Shown here one piece after another: positions 33,590-46,238 of a stretch of 64,000 nt of DNA; position 1 is the first letter of the stretch, and every line of letters starts with the position of its first letter. The notes beneath the pieces are model-generated. The model did not search any database and was not told where the DNA came from. It saw nothing but the letters and a program-made list of their open reading frames with translations. Both the position numbers and the translations under genes were made by a program. The DNA lies in contig RCNN01000012.1 of assembly GCA_003667245.1 (NCBI GenBank), positions 101,594-165,593 of the forward strand, written 5' to 3'. Source of the stretch: Heterostelium multicystogenum. Taxonomy: Eukaryota; Evosea; Eumycetozoa; Acytosteliales; Acytosteliaceae.

Positions 33590-33713
33590 CCAACGAAACT
33601 TTGACAATGTGCAATCTGTTGAGTGACTGAGATTTGCCCGTAAGGATGACCAGAGAGAGAGTATGCGATGTCAATAAGAGCGTGCGTCGGTGCTATTTGG
33701 CCAGCACTAAACT
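33590..33713 (-). other. Orphan exon-like segment
   Basis: The minus strand has a stretch of much higher GC content than its surroundings that reads FSAGQIAPTHALIDIAYSLS, GHPYGQISVTQQIAHCQSFV. It is preceded by a plausible acceptor (TTGTCAG) and followed by a perfect donor (GTGAGT). No other exon could be joined with confidence; a downstream acceptor near 33450 would add only DNCI and a stop. It may be a relic or an internal exon of an unrecognised gene. Confidence 0.4.
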
Positions 33714-34098
33714 GACAAGTTGTGAGATATATTAGATAAAACTAACTATAGAATAATGAGATGTAGGTATATTCTCTTTGCTCGATTACTATCCCCACCC
33801 AATTCTAGTTTATATACTTCACAAGTTTTACTCTTATTGTAACATAATGGGCAGTCTCTTCTCCCGAGAATCTATATCTCATTAATCAAGTGTTTCTCAG
33901 ATGTTGTTTTGGAATGAAAGCAAAATGCAAAGTGTTGAGTTTCATATCTAGTGGTTTTTGAAAAAGTTAAAAGAATTGTCCTAACAGGGTGTAAATTTAG
34001 ATGATCATTTTTGATTTTTGTTTCTTTTGAACCACTGATAATATTTCAAATATATATATTGGGTACAAATAATATGAATATAAACTTTTCGATCAACA
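33714..34098. other. AT-rich gap before F-box-like gene
   Basis: No ORF or RNA that I can support; it should contain the promoter of the gene at 34099. Confidence 0.35.
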
Positions 34099-35646
34099 AT
34101 GACTGCATTAATAGAGACTTTCAATTTAAACCCTCTAATATAATACAAACGTTTAATTATTGAATCTGCATTGTTTGGTACAACACATGATATAGATTGT
34201 TGGACTTACTATTTGAAATTTGCATTGGTATCAAAGCATTGGTTTAAATCCATATCAAATCTACTCTCAAAAAATATCATTATAAAAGACAATGCATCAT
34301 CTCTAAATGAAGACTTGGCGCACTATCAAAATCCTTACTGTATTTTTAATGGTCCAACCCACTTGCTTGTTGATCTTAAATTCACTGGTTTTTAGATTTG
34401 AACCTCCTCCACCACCTAAACAATCAAAGTCTCCATCATCTTGTTGCTACTTTGGTTCAGTCTGGAAAGGCTTATCATCTTATTTGCACCAGTATTTTGC
34501 ATCCTTCTTTCAGCCTCCACTTTCCACACCGAGTCCTAGTGATGATTCATCCTCTATGGATAGATTAAACGCTATTTTATTTCAAAACAGTAAGAAACAT
34601 TCATGTTTTTCCTAGAAATCAGAAGCACTTGAACAACCATCAAGTTGAGCTTATCAAAATATTCGATCAAAATGCCATCCAACCTCTCAAGTTTGTGTTT
34701 TCATCACACCTCACAAATGAAATTATGGACCTAGTTCAAACTCTAAAATCTAAAGTCGAAATCTTAGCACAACCTGGTCCTGAGGAACTCACAACAAACT
34801 ATAACATTGAGCAAATTGGACATTCAAATAACGATATTCAAATACAACTCAACATCACATCTTCTCCAATTGAAGCAATAAGAAACCATATGGAACATAC
34901 CTTTAAATATATAACATTCCTTCTTATCAACGATTACATAGAGTACGACTATGTTGGTGCTCTTCCAAAAATGGTTAAACTCCAGAAGTAACTGTTATCT
35001 GCTATGATGTAGATGCTCCACTCACTTGCACATCAGGGAGTTCCTCACCAAAATTCCAATGATCAAAAAAACTTAATCTCCATCTTCGAGTACTCAACTC
35101 TCAATGGATTGAGACAATGCAAAATCCCAACATCATCAACCTGAAGTCTGGAAACAAAGAACCATATGATCCCACTCTGATCAACCACCCTTTGTAATTA
35201 GCAACAAACTCAAAAAAATGCATCTATTTTCATTTGGAGAGCATAGCTTAGAAGCTTTAGCTACCTTTTTCTTTAATGACTGTAATAGAGATGGAAACCC
35301 TAACATTATCAATCACTTTAAACTCGAGGGTATTACAACAATAGTTCCGTCCAACTTATCGCAGTTGAAGGTAGAGCATTTGGATCTAATTTTTTATGAA
35401 TTTCCAATGGAATTGTTATCAGAGGTATTAAAGAATAAGTTCATACGAAGATTAAAGATAATTGGTATGTCTAATAAGGAACTACTACTGGAATTTATCC
35501 AACTTTTAGATAGATCAGTAAATAGTTCCAAATTCAAATCTATCAACAACTTTGGTCTCACATCAACAAGAACAACAACAAACACACTCAATTCATTTCA
35601 TAACTATCGTAACAGGTTGGACAACAAAATCTTTACCAGAAATTAA
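34099..35646 (+). CDS. F-box-like dictyostelid protein
   Basis: The start region reads MTALIETFNLNPLI and then, after one shift, IQRLIIESALFGTTHD and FALVSKHWFKSISNLLSKNI, the pattern of the short F-box-like helix bundle that opens many dictyostelid proteins with leucine-rich or FNIP-type tails. Later parts (ELIKIFDQNAIQPLKFVF, NLSQLKVEHLDLIFYEFP, NKFIRRLKIIGMSNKELL) look like degenerate leucine-rich units. F-box proteins couple targets to SCF ubiquitin ligases, but that role is only inferred. Frameshifts near 34140, 34395, 34600, 34985 and 35200 break the frame. The stop is at 35646. Confidence in the family is moderate. Confidence 0.6.
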
Positions 35647-36501
35647 ATTGTTATTCAATCTAAATAACTATAATACTATTGCAAAACTAAACAAAATTAA
35701 TTTATTCCGCAAATAAAGATGGATTGATATTCTTTTACACCTATTTAAAAGAAATTACACGGGATGTCAACTCCATATAAACTGGTCGAAGGGCAGAATT
35801 TATGTTTTTTTTGAAATTTTATATGGTTATCTATAATTTTAAATGATTGATTTGATCCTGTTGTTTAAACACATATTGTGGTACATGATATTCGTATACC
35901 AGTGGTTAAGATATTATTCCTTCGTTGAACAATACTCAAATATTACAAATTTTTCATTATTATCTTTTTCGTATTTTTTTTTAGACATCAAAAGAATTTA
36001 TTATATGGGAAAAATAAAAAAACATCAATCAAAAATAGGTTTTAGATTTTAAATCTTGAATCTTGTTTACATCAGAGGATGATTACATCATAAAACAAAA
36101 AAAATTAGTTGTTGCATATAAAAAAATAAAGAATTTGTAAAAACATTAAATATCTTTGAGATTTTAAACAAAATATCAAATTTGAAAATAAAAATCAATG
36201 TAATTTTAAGATTAAGTAATGAGGATCTGGTGATCATCTAAAATAAAACTTCATGGATAAATCTTTTACTATTTCTTATTTTGAGAATTCAAAAGATTCA
36301 AAAGTTAGTTAGTAGTTCCCAATCAGAACTCTTAATTGTAACCATCAAACTACAAGTTTAATATCTAAAATTATCCAATTTTTACAAATTTTTTTTCTTA
36401 TTACCAAAACCATTACATACTAAAATCCAAACAATCCTTTCTTTCATATCTTATTTCAACCTATTTATATTATTATATTTTTATATTTTGTATATAAGTT
36501 T
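35647..36501. other. AT-rich gap before ComC-like gene B
   Basis: About 850 bases of AT-rich sequence with no supported gene. A 69-codon frame at 35843-36052 is hydrophobic and AT-driven and is not believed. Confidence 0.4.
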
Positions 36502-39500
36502 TTTCTTAAAAATATTAAATTTATTTATTTAACAATATTAATTTTGTTAATATTAAATTCTGTAAATGGACAACTATCATTTTGGATATATGATGTTGAA
36601 ACATCTGCCAATAGTTGTACCGGCCAAAATATTAGAGTGTCTGCTTACTTAAATAATACATGCTATAATACAAATTATGGTGGATCTATGCTGTTCACAT
36701 TAAATATAACATCAAAAGAGATAAATAGATATGACTATGGTGAAGCAAGTTGTAATGGTAGTCCAGGTTTTGTCAAATATTCTTTAGATACATGCTATTC
36801 AAGATCAAAGTTTACCTACAAAAAACGAACCACCCATTGAAGCAGCTGGATATGCTGCCTTAGAACGTGTTCCTTCAAACAGGTAAGAAATTTATTAAAA
36901 ATTATACTATTAATTATTAATTTGATAAATATAGTTCAAATCCATGTGGATATTATCAAAGCCATAGGAATTTGTTGAAATTAAATACATGTGGTAAAAT
37001 AAATCCTGCATTCAGTGGATATTTTACTGGTGGAACGATCAACAAATAGTCGGAAAATATATATACCTTACAATGTCCTACCACTACCACATATACCTAT
37101 ATGAAATGTCAAGTGAATGATGATTTAGTTACTGGAATAGTAACTCCTCCATCTATTCTTTGGGATGTTAAAATTGATACTATTTCAGGTACTCAATTAA
37201 AATTAAATCCATTTTCCAATAATTATAAATTCAAATATAGATATAGTGTAGAATATATGGACCCTTCAACTTCTGAATATAAAATGGCAGTTGGTTGTGA
37301 ATCAATTTTTGAAACAGATGGTTGTATAATCAATATTGTAAATGTTGGAGGATTCACCAAAGTTAGAATAAGAAATCTTGGAGATTCTATTTTTGCATCT
37401 CCACTTTTATCTGAATATGTTTCAAATCAAATTTCTTTACCATTAAGTATGTAAATAATAACTTTTATTGGAAATTGTATTAATTATTAGCTTTTTATTT
37501 TAGAACCTGAAATCTCTGGTATAACTATTGTAGAATATGGTACAAAATGGATACATATATCCTATGAGTTCAAAAATTTGGCAACTACTTTTAATGTTAC
37601 TGTAAACGGCATCTATATTTCTTCATGTAAACAATGGACATTTTGTTTAGTAGATGGTCTTACTCCTGGAGATAATATTACAATTCAAGTTTCGGCTTCA
37701 AATGCGCAAGGATCATCGAATACTACTACTCTCTATCAAGTATTATACAAATCAGTGACTACACCTATAATTTCATCTGCAATACCATCATTCAATCAAA
37801 TAGTTGCATCATTCAATTCGACTGAAGGTATTCCAGGTAAAACAACCTACACTTTGTTACTAAACGGAACCATAGTTCCACAATGTAATTATCTCATTTA
37901 CAACATGCACTATCACTGGACTTCCAAATCGTTTCCGATATAACTTGACAGTTCTTGCATCGAATGATAATACCTATAAATTATCAGATATATCAGATGT
38001 CATATTATTGGTTAGTATAGTTTAAAACAATTAAAATACCTTTTATTAATATGGAATAATTTTAGAACCTACAATGAACCCAATCATAGCAACACCTAGA
38101 ACAAAATCTATATATTTACAATATAGTGGAAGTCCGACCCCTTCTTCTTATGAAATCATAGTGAATAATATCTCACAACCAGATTGTTCTCAAACAACCT
38201 CTTGTTTAGTTAGTGGATTAGTCCCATCATCATTAAATTCCATCTCCATTAGAGGCTCTAATGATTTTGGAACTTCACCCTTTGTTACCAAAAAACATTA
38301 ATACTTTCCCATACATTAGTAATTTAATGGCAATTGTTACACCATCACCAAAGCAAATGATTGTTGACTCTTACTCAACCGGTGGTATTCCCAATGAAGT
38401 TTATTATACAGTTAAATTGGATAATGCTGAATATCCTTCATGTATCAATACCACTTTAAAAAGATGTACAATTATTGGTCTCACTGATCAATATATTCAT
38501 ACAATTACTGTTACAGCGACAAGTGATGGAGATTCAACACAATTTTCAAAGATTGTTAACTATCAAGGTTTGTACTCTTATTAAATATTTTAAAAAGAAT
38601 TTATATTAATATATTTTAATAGTACCTGTTATGAATCCAATTGTAATTGATTCCAAGACCACTAAAACTATAAGCTTTAATTATGATGCTATTAAATACT
38701 CCTGAATCTTTCAATGTTTTATTCAACGGTATTTCCCAACCAGATTGTTCAAATTCCAGATCTTGCTCTGTTAGTGGTTTAACACCTGGTTCCCCATATA
38801 CAATATCTGTAACTGCAACCAACAATGTTGGAACATCCTCACCATCGGTATCAAGTGGAAATCTTTTTGATTCAGTTAATGCACCTTCAATATCTGCTAC
38901 CCCATCAGCAAATCAGATTGTAGTAGAATACCTCTCAACTTCTGGAGTACCTGGTCAAACTACATATACTACTAAATTAGATTCAAATATTGTTATTGGA
39001 TGTGAAAATATTCAACAAACAACATGTATTATCAGTGGTCTAGAATCCCAATTCCAACATAATATTATTGTAGTTGCTACCAACGATGGAGATTCACAAC
39101 AAAACTCAACTGAAGTTGTATTCCTAGCACCTTCAATGGATCCACTCCAAGTAGTAAAGAGAACTAAATCTATTCACTTGTCATATTCAGCTACTCAAAA
39201 TCCAATCCTATATACTATTTTATTCAACGGAGTTGAACAAACTTCTTGTTCTACTAGTACTACTTGTACTATTTTAAATTTAACTCCAGGATCATCCTAT
39301 TCAATTTCTGTTACTGCTACAAATAGTGCTGGAATATCTCAAACACCTGCCACAGCATCTGGAAACTTGTATTCTACCATAAGTACACCGTTGATCAGCA
39401 CAACATCTTCCAGTGGTCAAATTATTGTCAACTACTCTACCAATGATGGAGTTCCTAATGAAACTTTATATATAACCAAACTTGATGGAGTTGATATCAA

Positions 39501-41444
39501 TGGTTGTATAAATATTTCTACACTTCAATGCACCATATCAGGATTAGACTCACAATTCCAACATGATATCTCAGTTGAAGCATTCAATGATGGAGATACC
39601 ACAATTAATACGACCCAAGTTATATATTTAAAGCCAAACAGTTAATCCAATTCTCATCAATGAAATAAGAACAACAAGTATCTCCTTTAATTATTCAGCA
39701 TCACAAAATCCAACAAAATACACTGTCATTGTAAATTCCATTGTTCAAGAGAATTGCTCGGATACAACTTATTGTAAAGTAACAGGTATTCAACCAGGTT
39801 CAGAAGTTTCTATTTCCATTGAAGCAACTAATCATGTAGGAACTTCATCACCAATTCAAATTACAAAGCAACTATATTCGTCAGTTACACCACCACAAGT
39901 AAATACTAAAACAACCTATAATAGTATAACTGTAAATTACAATTCTACAGGCGGTGTACCAACAGAGACTCTCTATACTACTCAATTAGATGATGTTGAT
40001 GTTGCTGGTTGTATTCAAACTTCAGATTTGAAATGTGTCATTAGAGGACTATTACCACTCTTTACCCATAATGTAACTGTCATTGCTTCTAATGATGGTT
40101 TATCGGAATCTACAAAACTAAATGTAACTTCAAATGATGACTATCCACTAGATGGTTTATCATTCACTACCATTACATCTACATTGGATTCAATCATATC
40201 CAACTGGACTGTTACAAAAGGAGGTAAATCTGGAAAGACATTATATGATATCTCTGTATCAGTGGACAATTCATCATGGGCAATCGAGTGTCAAGATCTT
40301 CAAACTACAACATGTAAAATTGACAATCTCACTCCCAATACTTTATATTATCTAAGAGTTGCTGCCAAGAATACAATCTTTGATTCAATCTATAACTATT
40401 CATCTATAAAAACATTAACTCCACCAGCAGATAAATGTCAATGTAATAACAATGGTTATTGTGATCCTTCATCTGGAGAATGTATATGTAACAGTGGTTG
40501 GATAGGAAGCCAATTGTGAGATAAACTATGTTAAACCTCCAACCAACAGTACACCAGAAGTACTCCCAAATCCCAATTCTCCTGGAGTAGATGTTGATAA
40601 TGGTGATAAAGATTCCAAGTTTTCATTCTATATAAATAGAATCATTGAAAAGACACATGATAATCAAGAGGTGTTCAACTTGCTTCTCTCTGAATTAACT
40701 TGGTCATTGTCTAAGAATCTCGATCAAATCATTTCACATCCAGTCAATGGCGATAAAGTAAAGATGAACCAATGGACCTATACTTCAAGTATTCCAAAAG
40801 CACAGTCTCTTAGCATTAAATTCACACAGATCCTTCCCATTGGAAACCAAGTAGTACCAGATTTCCCAATGGAGTTGCCGGTGAACAATTTAACTTGACA
40901 ATGGGATCACTAAAGTATCAAATCGATATCAAGAAATGGGATTTTCAAATCGAACTCGAATACTCTAGAGATTCAATCGACTGTTTTGTCCACCAACAAT
41001 GATTGCTATGAATTACCAAAGTTGGTCTCCACTGAAAGCTCACAGATATCTACTTTTATCCTACAGCAACCTAATGGTGATTATCTCTATGGTAGATTTA
41101 GTAAACGTATTCTACTGGATCAAATCCCTAAATTGTCAACTATTGTAGTTAGTTCATCAAATGACTCCAACACTATTATTTCCATTGTAGTTTCACACTT
41201 TGAACAAGAGTTGTCGATTGATCCAGAGCTATCTTTACTACCTCTAGATGAAAGTTCAAAACGTCCTGAATCCAAATGTACTTCTAAGAAATCAGATGAC
41301 AAATGGAAGATCATTGTTGGTGCTGTTGTTGGTGGAGTTGGCTTAATTGCAGCTGCAATAGTCACGACTTTACTTATCAAGAAGTATAGGATCAAAAAAA
41401 GAAATAGTAATAGATTAGCAACTAAATTAAAACAATTAGCATAA
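36502..41444 (+). CDS. ComC-like EGF/beta-sandwich receptor B
   Basis: A paralogue of the receptor at 26723-31632, in the same orientation, with the same domain order. The signal peptide reads KNIKFIYLTILILLILNSVN in frame but no ATG is found upstream, so the start is either mis-sequenced or in a further exon; 36502 is the open edge. The N-terminal domain (SFWIYDVETSANSCTGQNIR), introns at about 36881-36933 and 37448-37503, alternating FN3-like repeats, the EGF module (about 40436-40515, CQCNNNGYCDPSSGECICNS), the membrane-proximal domain (MNQWTYTSSIPKAQSLSIKF), the transmembrane helix (IIVGAVVGGVGLIAAAIVTT, about 41307-41375) and the basic tail all match receptor A. About eight frameshifts are present. 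Confidence 0.82.
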
Positions 41445-41745
41445 ATTTAAGATATTATTACACCATTAGTCTAAATGAAGGAAAATAAAATATATAGTTA
41501 TTTCCAGATATCATTCCATCAATTATTTGATGGAAATAAACAAAATCATTACGACATTATTTTGAGTTCCAAATATTTATTGGACAGAGAATCATTAATA
41601 AAGACTTTAATGTAACAAATCATTTAGGTTTCCAAGATAAAAAGTTCCAATGTCCAATATAATCCAGTTAAAAGCAGATTTGTACAACAGTGTAGTGTTA
41701 TATTATATGTTCGAGGTTAAAAAATGAAAAGTTTATTCATTTAGT
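41445..41745. other. Convergent gap between receptor B and RPL7
   Basis: About 300 bases with no gene; it should hold the 3' ends of both transcripts. Confidence 0.35.
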
Positions 41746-43444
41746 TCATCTTTCTGACCAAGTTGTTAATGAAGTTTTCACACGGTTACCGGCATCACCA
41801 CCTTCCAAGAAGTGAATCTTCTTGTGGTTGAATCCACCACGTGGGCAGTTCAACTTGAATGGCCAGAGGAATCTGTTGACTTCACGGAAGTTCTTACCGC
41901 AGGTGAAGATTTCGTGGACAATATCTTCAACGCAAAGGAGACCGAAACGACCGAGGTGCTTCTCAACCATATCGTTGGAGGTGATTGGGATACGTTGACC
42001 GTTGATCTTGGCATAACCTCTCTTGTAGATCAATTCCTTGACGGTCTTCAAGTTTGGATAACCGTAAGCGACGTATGGCTCAACCAACTTCAACATGTTG
42101 ATGGTAGCCTTGTTCAACTTGACGAAGACACCGTTGTTCAATTGCAACAAACGCAACAATTGTAGGATCTTTCTTGGCTTTTGGTGAGACACCGTTGATA
42201 CCACGGATACGGATGACAAAGGCAACCTTGGCTTTCTGGTGGGACGTAGAAGACACCGGTGTTCTTGGCAACACGTTGCAAACGGATTTGCTCACGCTCG
42301 GCCAAACGGTATTCACGGACGTACTTCTCAGCACGTTGGAAGTACTTGGATCTCAAACGAGAGTTTCTCAACTTCAAAGCACGTTGGACCTTAACTTGGT
42401 CGATGGCCTTCTTTTGAGTGGTGGCTCTCTTCTTCAAGACAGACTCTGGAACTGGGGTAGCTCTATATTTATTAAAGTAGAAAAGAAAGAGAAAAAAAAG
42501 AAGAAATTGCAGTGTGATATTTGAGGGTAAAGTTATTCTGGAAATAATATTTTGACATACTATATTTCCGACCAAATAAACTAATACCACTCTTTAGACA
42601 AGCGTATATTTAATTAAAGAATAAATGTAATTTATATTCTTTAACAAAACCCTTCTTAATTCTACTAAATCAAATACTTTAATGTTATACGCCATTGGTA
42701 TAACAAAGAGTATATTGATGTTTTGAATTAAAATGGAATAGTTGGGAATTTCATAAAATAGTAATATAACGACAATGAAATAATTAATTTTATATGTTTA
42801 AACTTTATCACTTGATTCATTAAACCTTACAAAATCAATTGATTTGAAAGATTGATCTGAGCGATATAGATTAAACTAATTAATAGATATTGCCTCGATA
42901 ATGTTATATTCCTACTTGTATAAAATTGATATTTAAAGAAAGAGAGCTACTATATAAATATTCTTACACTATCTAATACTGTACCAAAGTAAATGTATTG
43001 TTATGACGAGTGTAGAAGCGAATATCTATAATGAACTTCGATCTCAAAATCTCTACTATCGTTTTTGTTATTCTTGTAGATAATTAGTGGATCTAATAGG
43101 ACTAAAAGAATCTAAATATCTAGAGACAACAGGCAACATAAAGAGAACTTGTTGTAAGAGGGGTTTTAGAAAGGTCATGAAAATACATCATAACATTAAT
43201 AACTAATTATCCCTCGCATCACCTTAAAGATTAAAGCAAATGCTAGTATTTGTCAAAATTAGAGGATACCTCTATTATGACAACTACGAATGAAACCGAT
43301 TCTTTTCGAAGGTGTTGCTGATGTTCTCAATGAGAATCACCATAACCTTGGATAACTATAATATCTTAATAGATAGAATAGTATATATAGTATATAGATA
43401 GATAGATATTGATAGGTGATTTACATCTACGATTTGGCAGACAT
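41746..43444 (-). CDS. rpl7: 60S ribosomal protein L7
   Basis: A large-subunit ribosomal protein. Exon 1 is 14 bases (43444-43431, ATGTCTGCCAAATC) and, after a 968-base intron (42463-43430), joins exon 2 to give [17 protein letters not shown]. Exon 2 carries the family core: [100 protein letters not shown] and [10 protein letters not shown]. Two one-base insertions, in A-runs at 42233-42235 and 42179-42182 (read as T on the plus strand), shift the frame; removing one base at each restores the family sequence. The intron is much longer than most in the window. Confidence 0.93.
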
Positions 43445-44056
43445 TGTTGACAGGATGGAACTGAGGTGTAGAGAAAAAAAAACGAATACCTTTGTATCTG
43501 ATTCAGAGAGTCCTCCAAGCGAGACGAGAATCGACAATCCAAACACCCACCAATTTTCGAAAATCAATAAAAATTAAAAATAATCAAAATTTGAAAATTG
43601 ACTTTTAAAAAATAATGCCCGGTGTATACTTGAGGCAGTAGTGTTAGATATGTTATGTTACTTTAGTATTCATTCATATGATGATGAATACAAGAAAAAG
43701 ATAGAGATATATTGATATTCTAATGTCTGTTATTCCATGATTACTTAAAAGCATTTTATATTTAAAGTTACATAATGAATTTCACATAAACATATATATA
43801 GAAATAGTATTATTAGCTTTGTATAGGTACAAGTAGGGTCCACTCATGGTGTTTATCTGCTATAATAATGAAATATCATTGGATGTTGGGTGTTGTCTTA
43901 TATTAATTTTGTCGAGTTCATTATTTGTTGTGACCTTTATTGGACTTTTCTCTTGTTTTTTTCAAATTTTTATTTTTGGGGTGTTGTTTTTGATTGAAAC
44001 TGTTATATTTGTAGGTTATCTAATGTTATTGGCAATATAAAATCGAGATAGTAAAG
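43445..44056. promoter_or_regulatory. Divergent promoter region, RPL7 and ELP5
   Basis: About 600 bases between divergent starts. A hydrophobic 64-codon frame at 43846-44040 lies here but is T-rich and not convincing. No RNA gene is seen. Confidence 0.4.
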
Positions 44057-45361
44057 ATGTTTTCAAAGCTACTGCAAACTACAGATATTCTGAATGGATT
44101 GTTGCTATTGGAGGATAGTTTAGATTCATCATCTCAGCACCTGTTGAATCATCTTTATGACTACTGGCTTAGACCAGTCGGCACTCAAAGTAATGCTGCA
44201 ACATCATCTGGTCTACAGGTTCCCAACTTAAAGAAGAATGTTTGGTTCATCAATCAAAGTCAACCAATATCAGAATATATCAAACTATCAAAGAAATATA
44301 ATAACATGTATGCTATCTATCTTTGTAGTCAATCCATAGATTGTTGATAGATACAAGATTGAAACTAACAACTTTGATGTTGCTCAAACTTTGATAGTAA
44401 TTTCATTGTTATAGATTGCTATTCTGATCCATTTGGTTGGAATAGTAGTAGTGGTGGCGGTGGCGAAAAGAGTAATGCTTCAAATTTAGATGGACCAATT
44501 GTATTCAATTGTTCAAAACAAGATTCGCAGTCTATCATTGAGGCCGTTAAAAGTGTATTCAGTTCAAGTTTAGTCTCGGCAAAGTTGAAGGAGTCACCAA
44601 TTTTAGTGATAAATACTATCAGTTCTTTGGTGTTGAAGAATGGTCTCTCCGATACTTGCAATCTCATTAGATCATTGATCAATTTTAGTGTAAATAGCAG
44701 CAGTAAAAGCACCAGTGGCAATCAAAGCACAGGTGCCAAACAACAATCACAACAATCAACATTGAATAGAATTCAAACAGGCATTCAAGGTGGAGTGCTA
44801 CAAAGAGCAGCTAAATCCGAACGATCTTTTACTTGTCTCTTGGGAATTTTACACAATGATCTACATTACAGTGATAGCTCTGTAACAAAGCAATTGGAAT
44901 ATATTTCATCTACATCCATTCAAGTTACACCATTGCCAGCAAAGATTTTACTTTCGGAATCACTGGTCAATCGTTACGAGGCAACTATCACTGTTATCAC
45001 CAAGAAAAGATCAGGTAGAGTCGTTAGAAATGTAAGGCATCAATAGTAAATAGATGTATAGGTTCATTAAACTGACAGTTTCCTTTTAATTCAATTCCAG
45101 GTTGAATATTATTATGTCAAGAATGATGGTAAATTAGGATTTGATTCATCTGAAATGTTTGAAAAGAAAGAAGAGGTAGAGGAAGTCGATCCAACCAAGA
45201 ATCTATCTTTCAATCTAAAGCTGAGCGAAGAGGAAAAGACAGCAAGAGATAATGTTGTGTTGCCATATAGACATCAGGGTGAAAATCAATTGATCATTGA
45301 GGATCCAGAGGAGGACGACGACTATGACGACGAGGACCCAGATGACGATTTGGATATTTAA
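44057..45361 (+). CDS. elp5: Elongator complex subunit 5
   Basis: Elp5 is a RecA-like subunit of the Elp4-5-6 ring of Elongator, which modifies wobble uridines in tRNA. The N-terminus (MFSKLLQTTDILNGLLLLED) is followed by an intron near 44307-44415, then FNCSKQDSQSIIEAVKSVFS, SPILVINTISSLVLKNGL and SFTCLLGILHNDLHYSDSSV. A second intron (about 45030-45101) joins VVRN-VEYYYVKNDGKLGF. The C-terminus carries the family signature: NLSFNLKLSEEEKTARDNVV, LPYRHQGENQ and the terminal acidic motif EDPDDDLDI. The C-terminal match is what identifies it. The exact first splice site is unresolved. Confidence 0.88.
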
Positions 45362-45690
45362 AAGAAAGAAAGAGCAAATTTGAATAAAACTATAAACAGT
45401 TATTTACAATTTATTTAGGTATAGTCTATTGCCAAAATAGTATATTTCTTGGAGAGGAGGTTGTGCGGTAATGACGGCGGCGATATGATGAGTCATGCTG
45501 AAATTATATTACACATTAATTCGAATGTTTAATTTGAGAAAGTATATAAAATATATTGATAAATAATAAGTATAAATAATATATGATTATTGATAGATTA
45601 TTAAATATATGTGCAATGTTAAAGAGGATTGAATGTGTGGTGGTGCATGCAGCTAAAGTAATATATGGATGTACTGGCTGGGGATGGAGG
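45362..45690. other. Gap between ELP5 and the small minus-strand gene
   Basis: About 330 bases between tail-to-tail genes. A short GC-richer patch at about 45455-45500 reads as exon-like on the minus strand after a TTTCAG, but I could not join it to anything. Confidence 0.35.
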
Positions 45691-46238
45691 TTATCTACAC
45701 TCTGGTCTTTCACCAAAAATATGTGTTAGCTTTTCGTTGGTTTCCAATTTCTGTGAGTTGACTTTGGCTTCCTCCACTGACTTTGGATTTAACAGTGATT
45801 GGATCTTTGTGATGGATTCTCTTCTACCAGTCAGTCTTTGTAATTTATCTATCTTTTTTCTTTCCATTACTGATTTATCACTATATTAAAATTAATAATA
45901 TTATATAATATTAGTAAAATAAGTAAAATAAAATGTTTAAAGATGAATATAGATATTTACATTGAAAGTCCAGTATTGTTAGTGTTGCTAAAATATATTG
46001 AATTGAATTGAATTGAATTGGATTGATTTGGTTGAATTTATATAAATTGGATGTTATTGTTAATGATGATTGATGTTAAGTTAATTTGGTAATTAAATAC
46101 AATTGTTCAATAATTTGATGGAAAGTTAAAAATAGTAGTAGAAAGACATGGAACAAAAAGTGTAGAAATTCTAATTAGTAATTCAAATATTTATTGGATT
46201 CATATGGATACCTCTATAACTTACTCAACGTCATTCAT
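45691..46238 (-). CDS. Small three-exon protein, unrecognised
   Basis: Three exons assemble with clean GT-AG sites and a continuous frame of 76 codons: 46238-46225 (MNDVD), 45987-45961 and 45880-45691. The protein is MNDVDNTNNTGLSIDKSVME, then RKKIDKLQRLTGRRESITKI, SLLNPKSVEEAKVNSQKLET and ends NEKLTHIFGERPECR. It is mostly charged helix with a tail resembling a conserved IFGERP motif. No frameshift is needed, which is unusual here and supports it. I do not know the family. The C-terminus could continue through another exon. Confidence 0.6.
45996..46020. repeat. AATTG pentamer tandem repeat
   Basis: Five tandem AATTG-type units lie within the first intron of the small gene at 45691-46238. 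Simple-sequence repeat; no function implied. Confidence 0.7.

Noticed and set aside
42174..42524. Plus-strand frame over RPL7
   Set aside because: Antisense shadow of a ribosomal protein gene with high coding GC.
43846..44040. Hydrophobic plus-strand frame of 64 codons
   Set aside because: T-rich spacer upstream of elp5; hydrophobicity comes from T-rich codons and no family is visible.
45996..46020. AATTG repeat as a regulatory element
   Set aside because: Simple-sequence repeat within an intron, common in AT-rich dictyostelid DNA.
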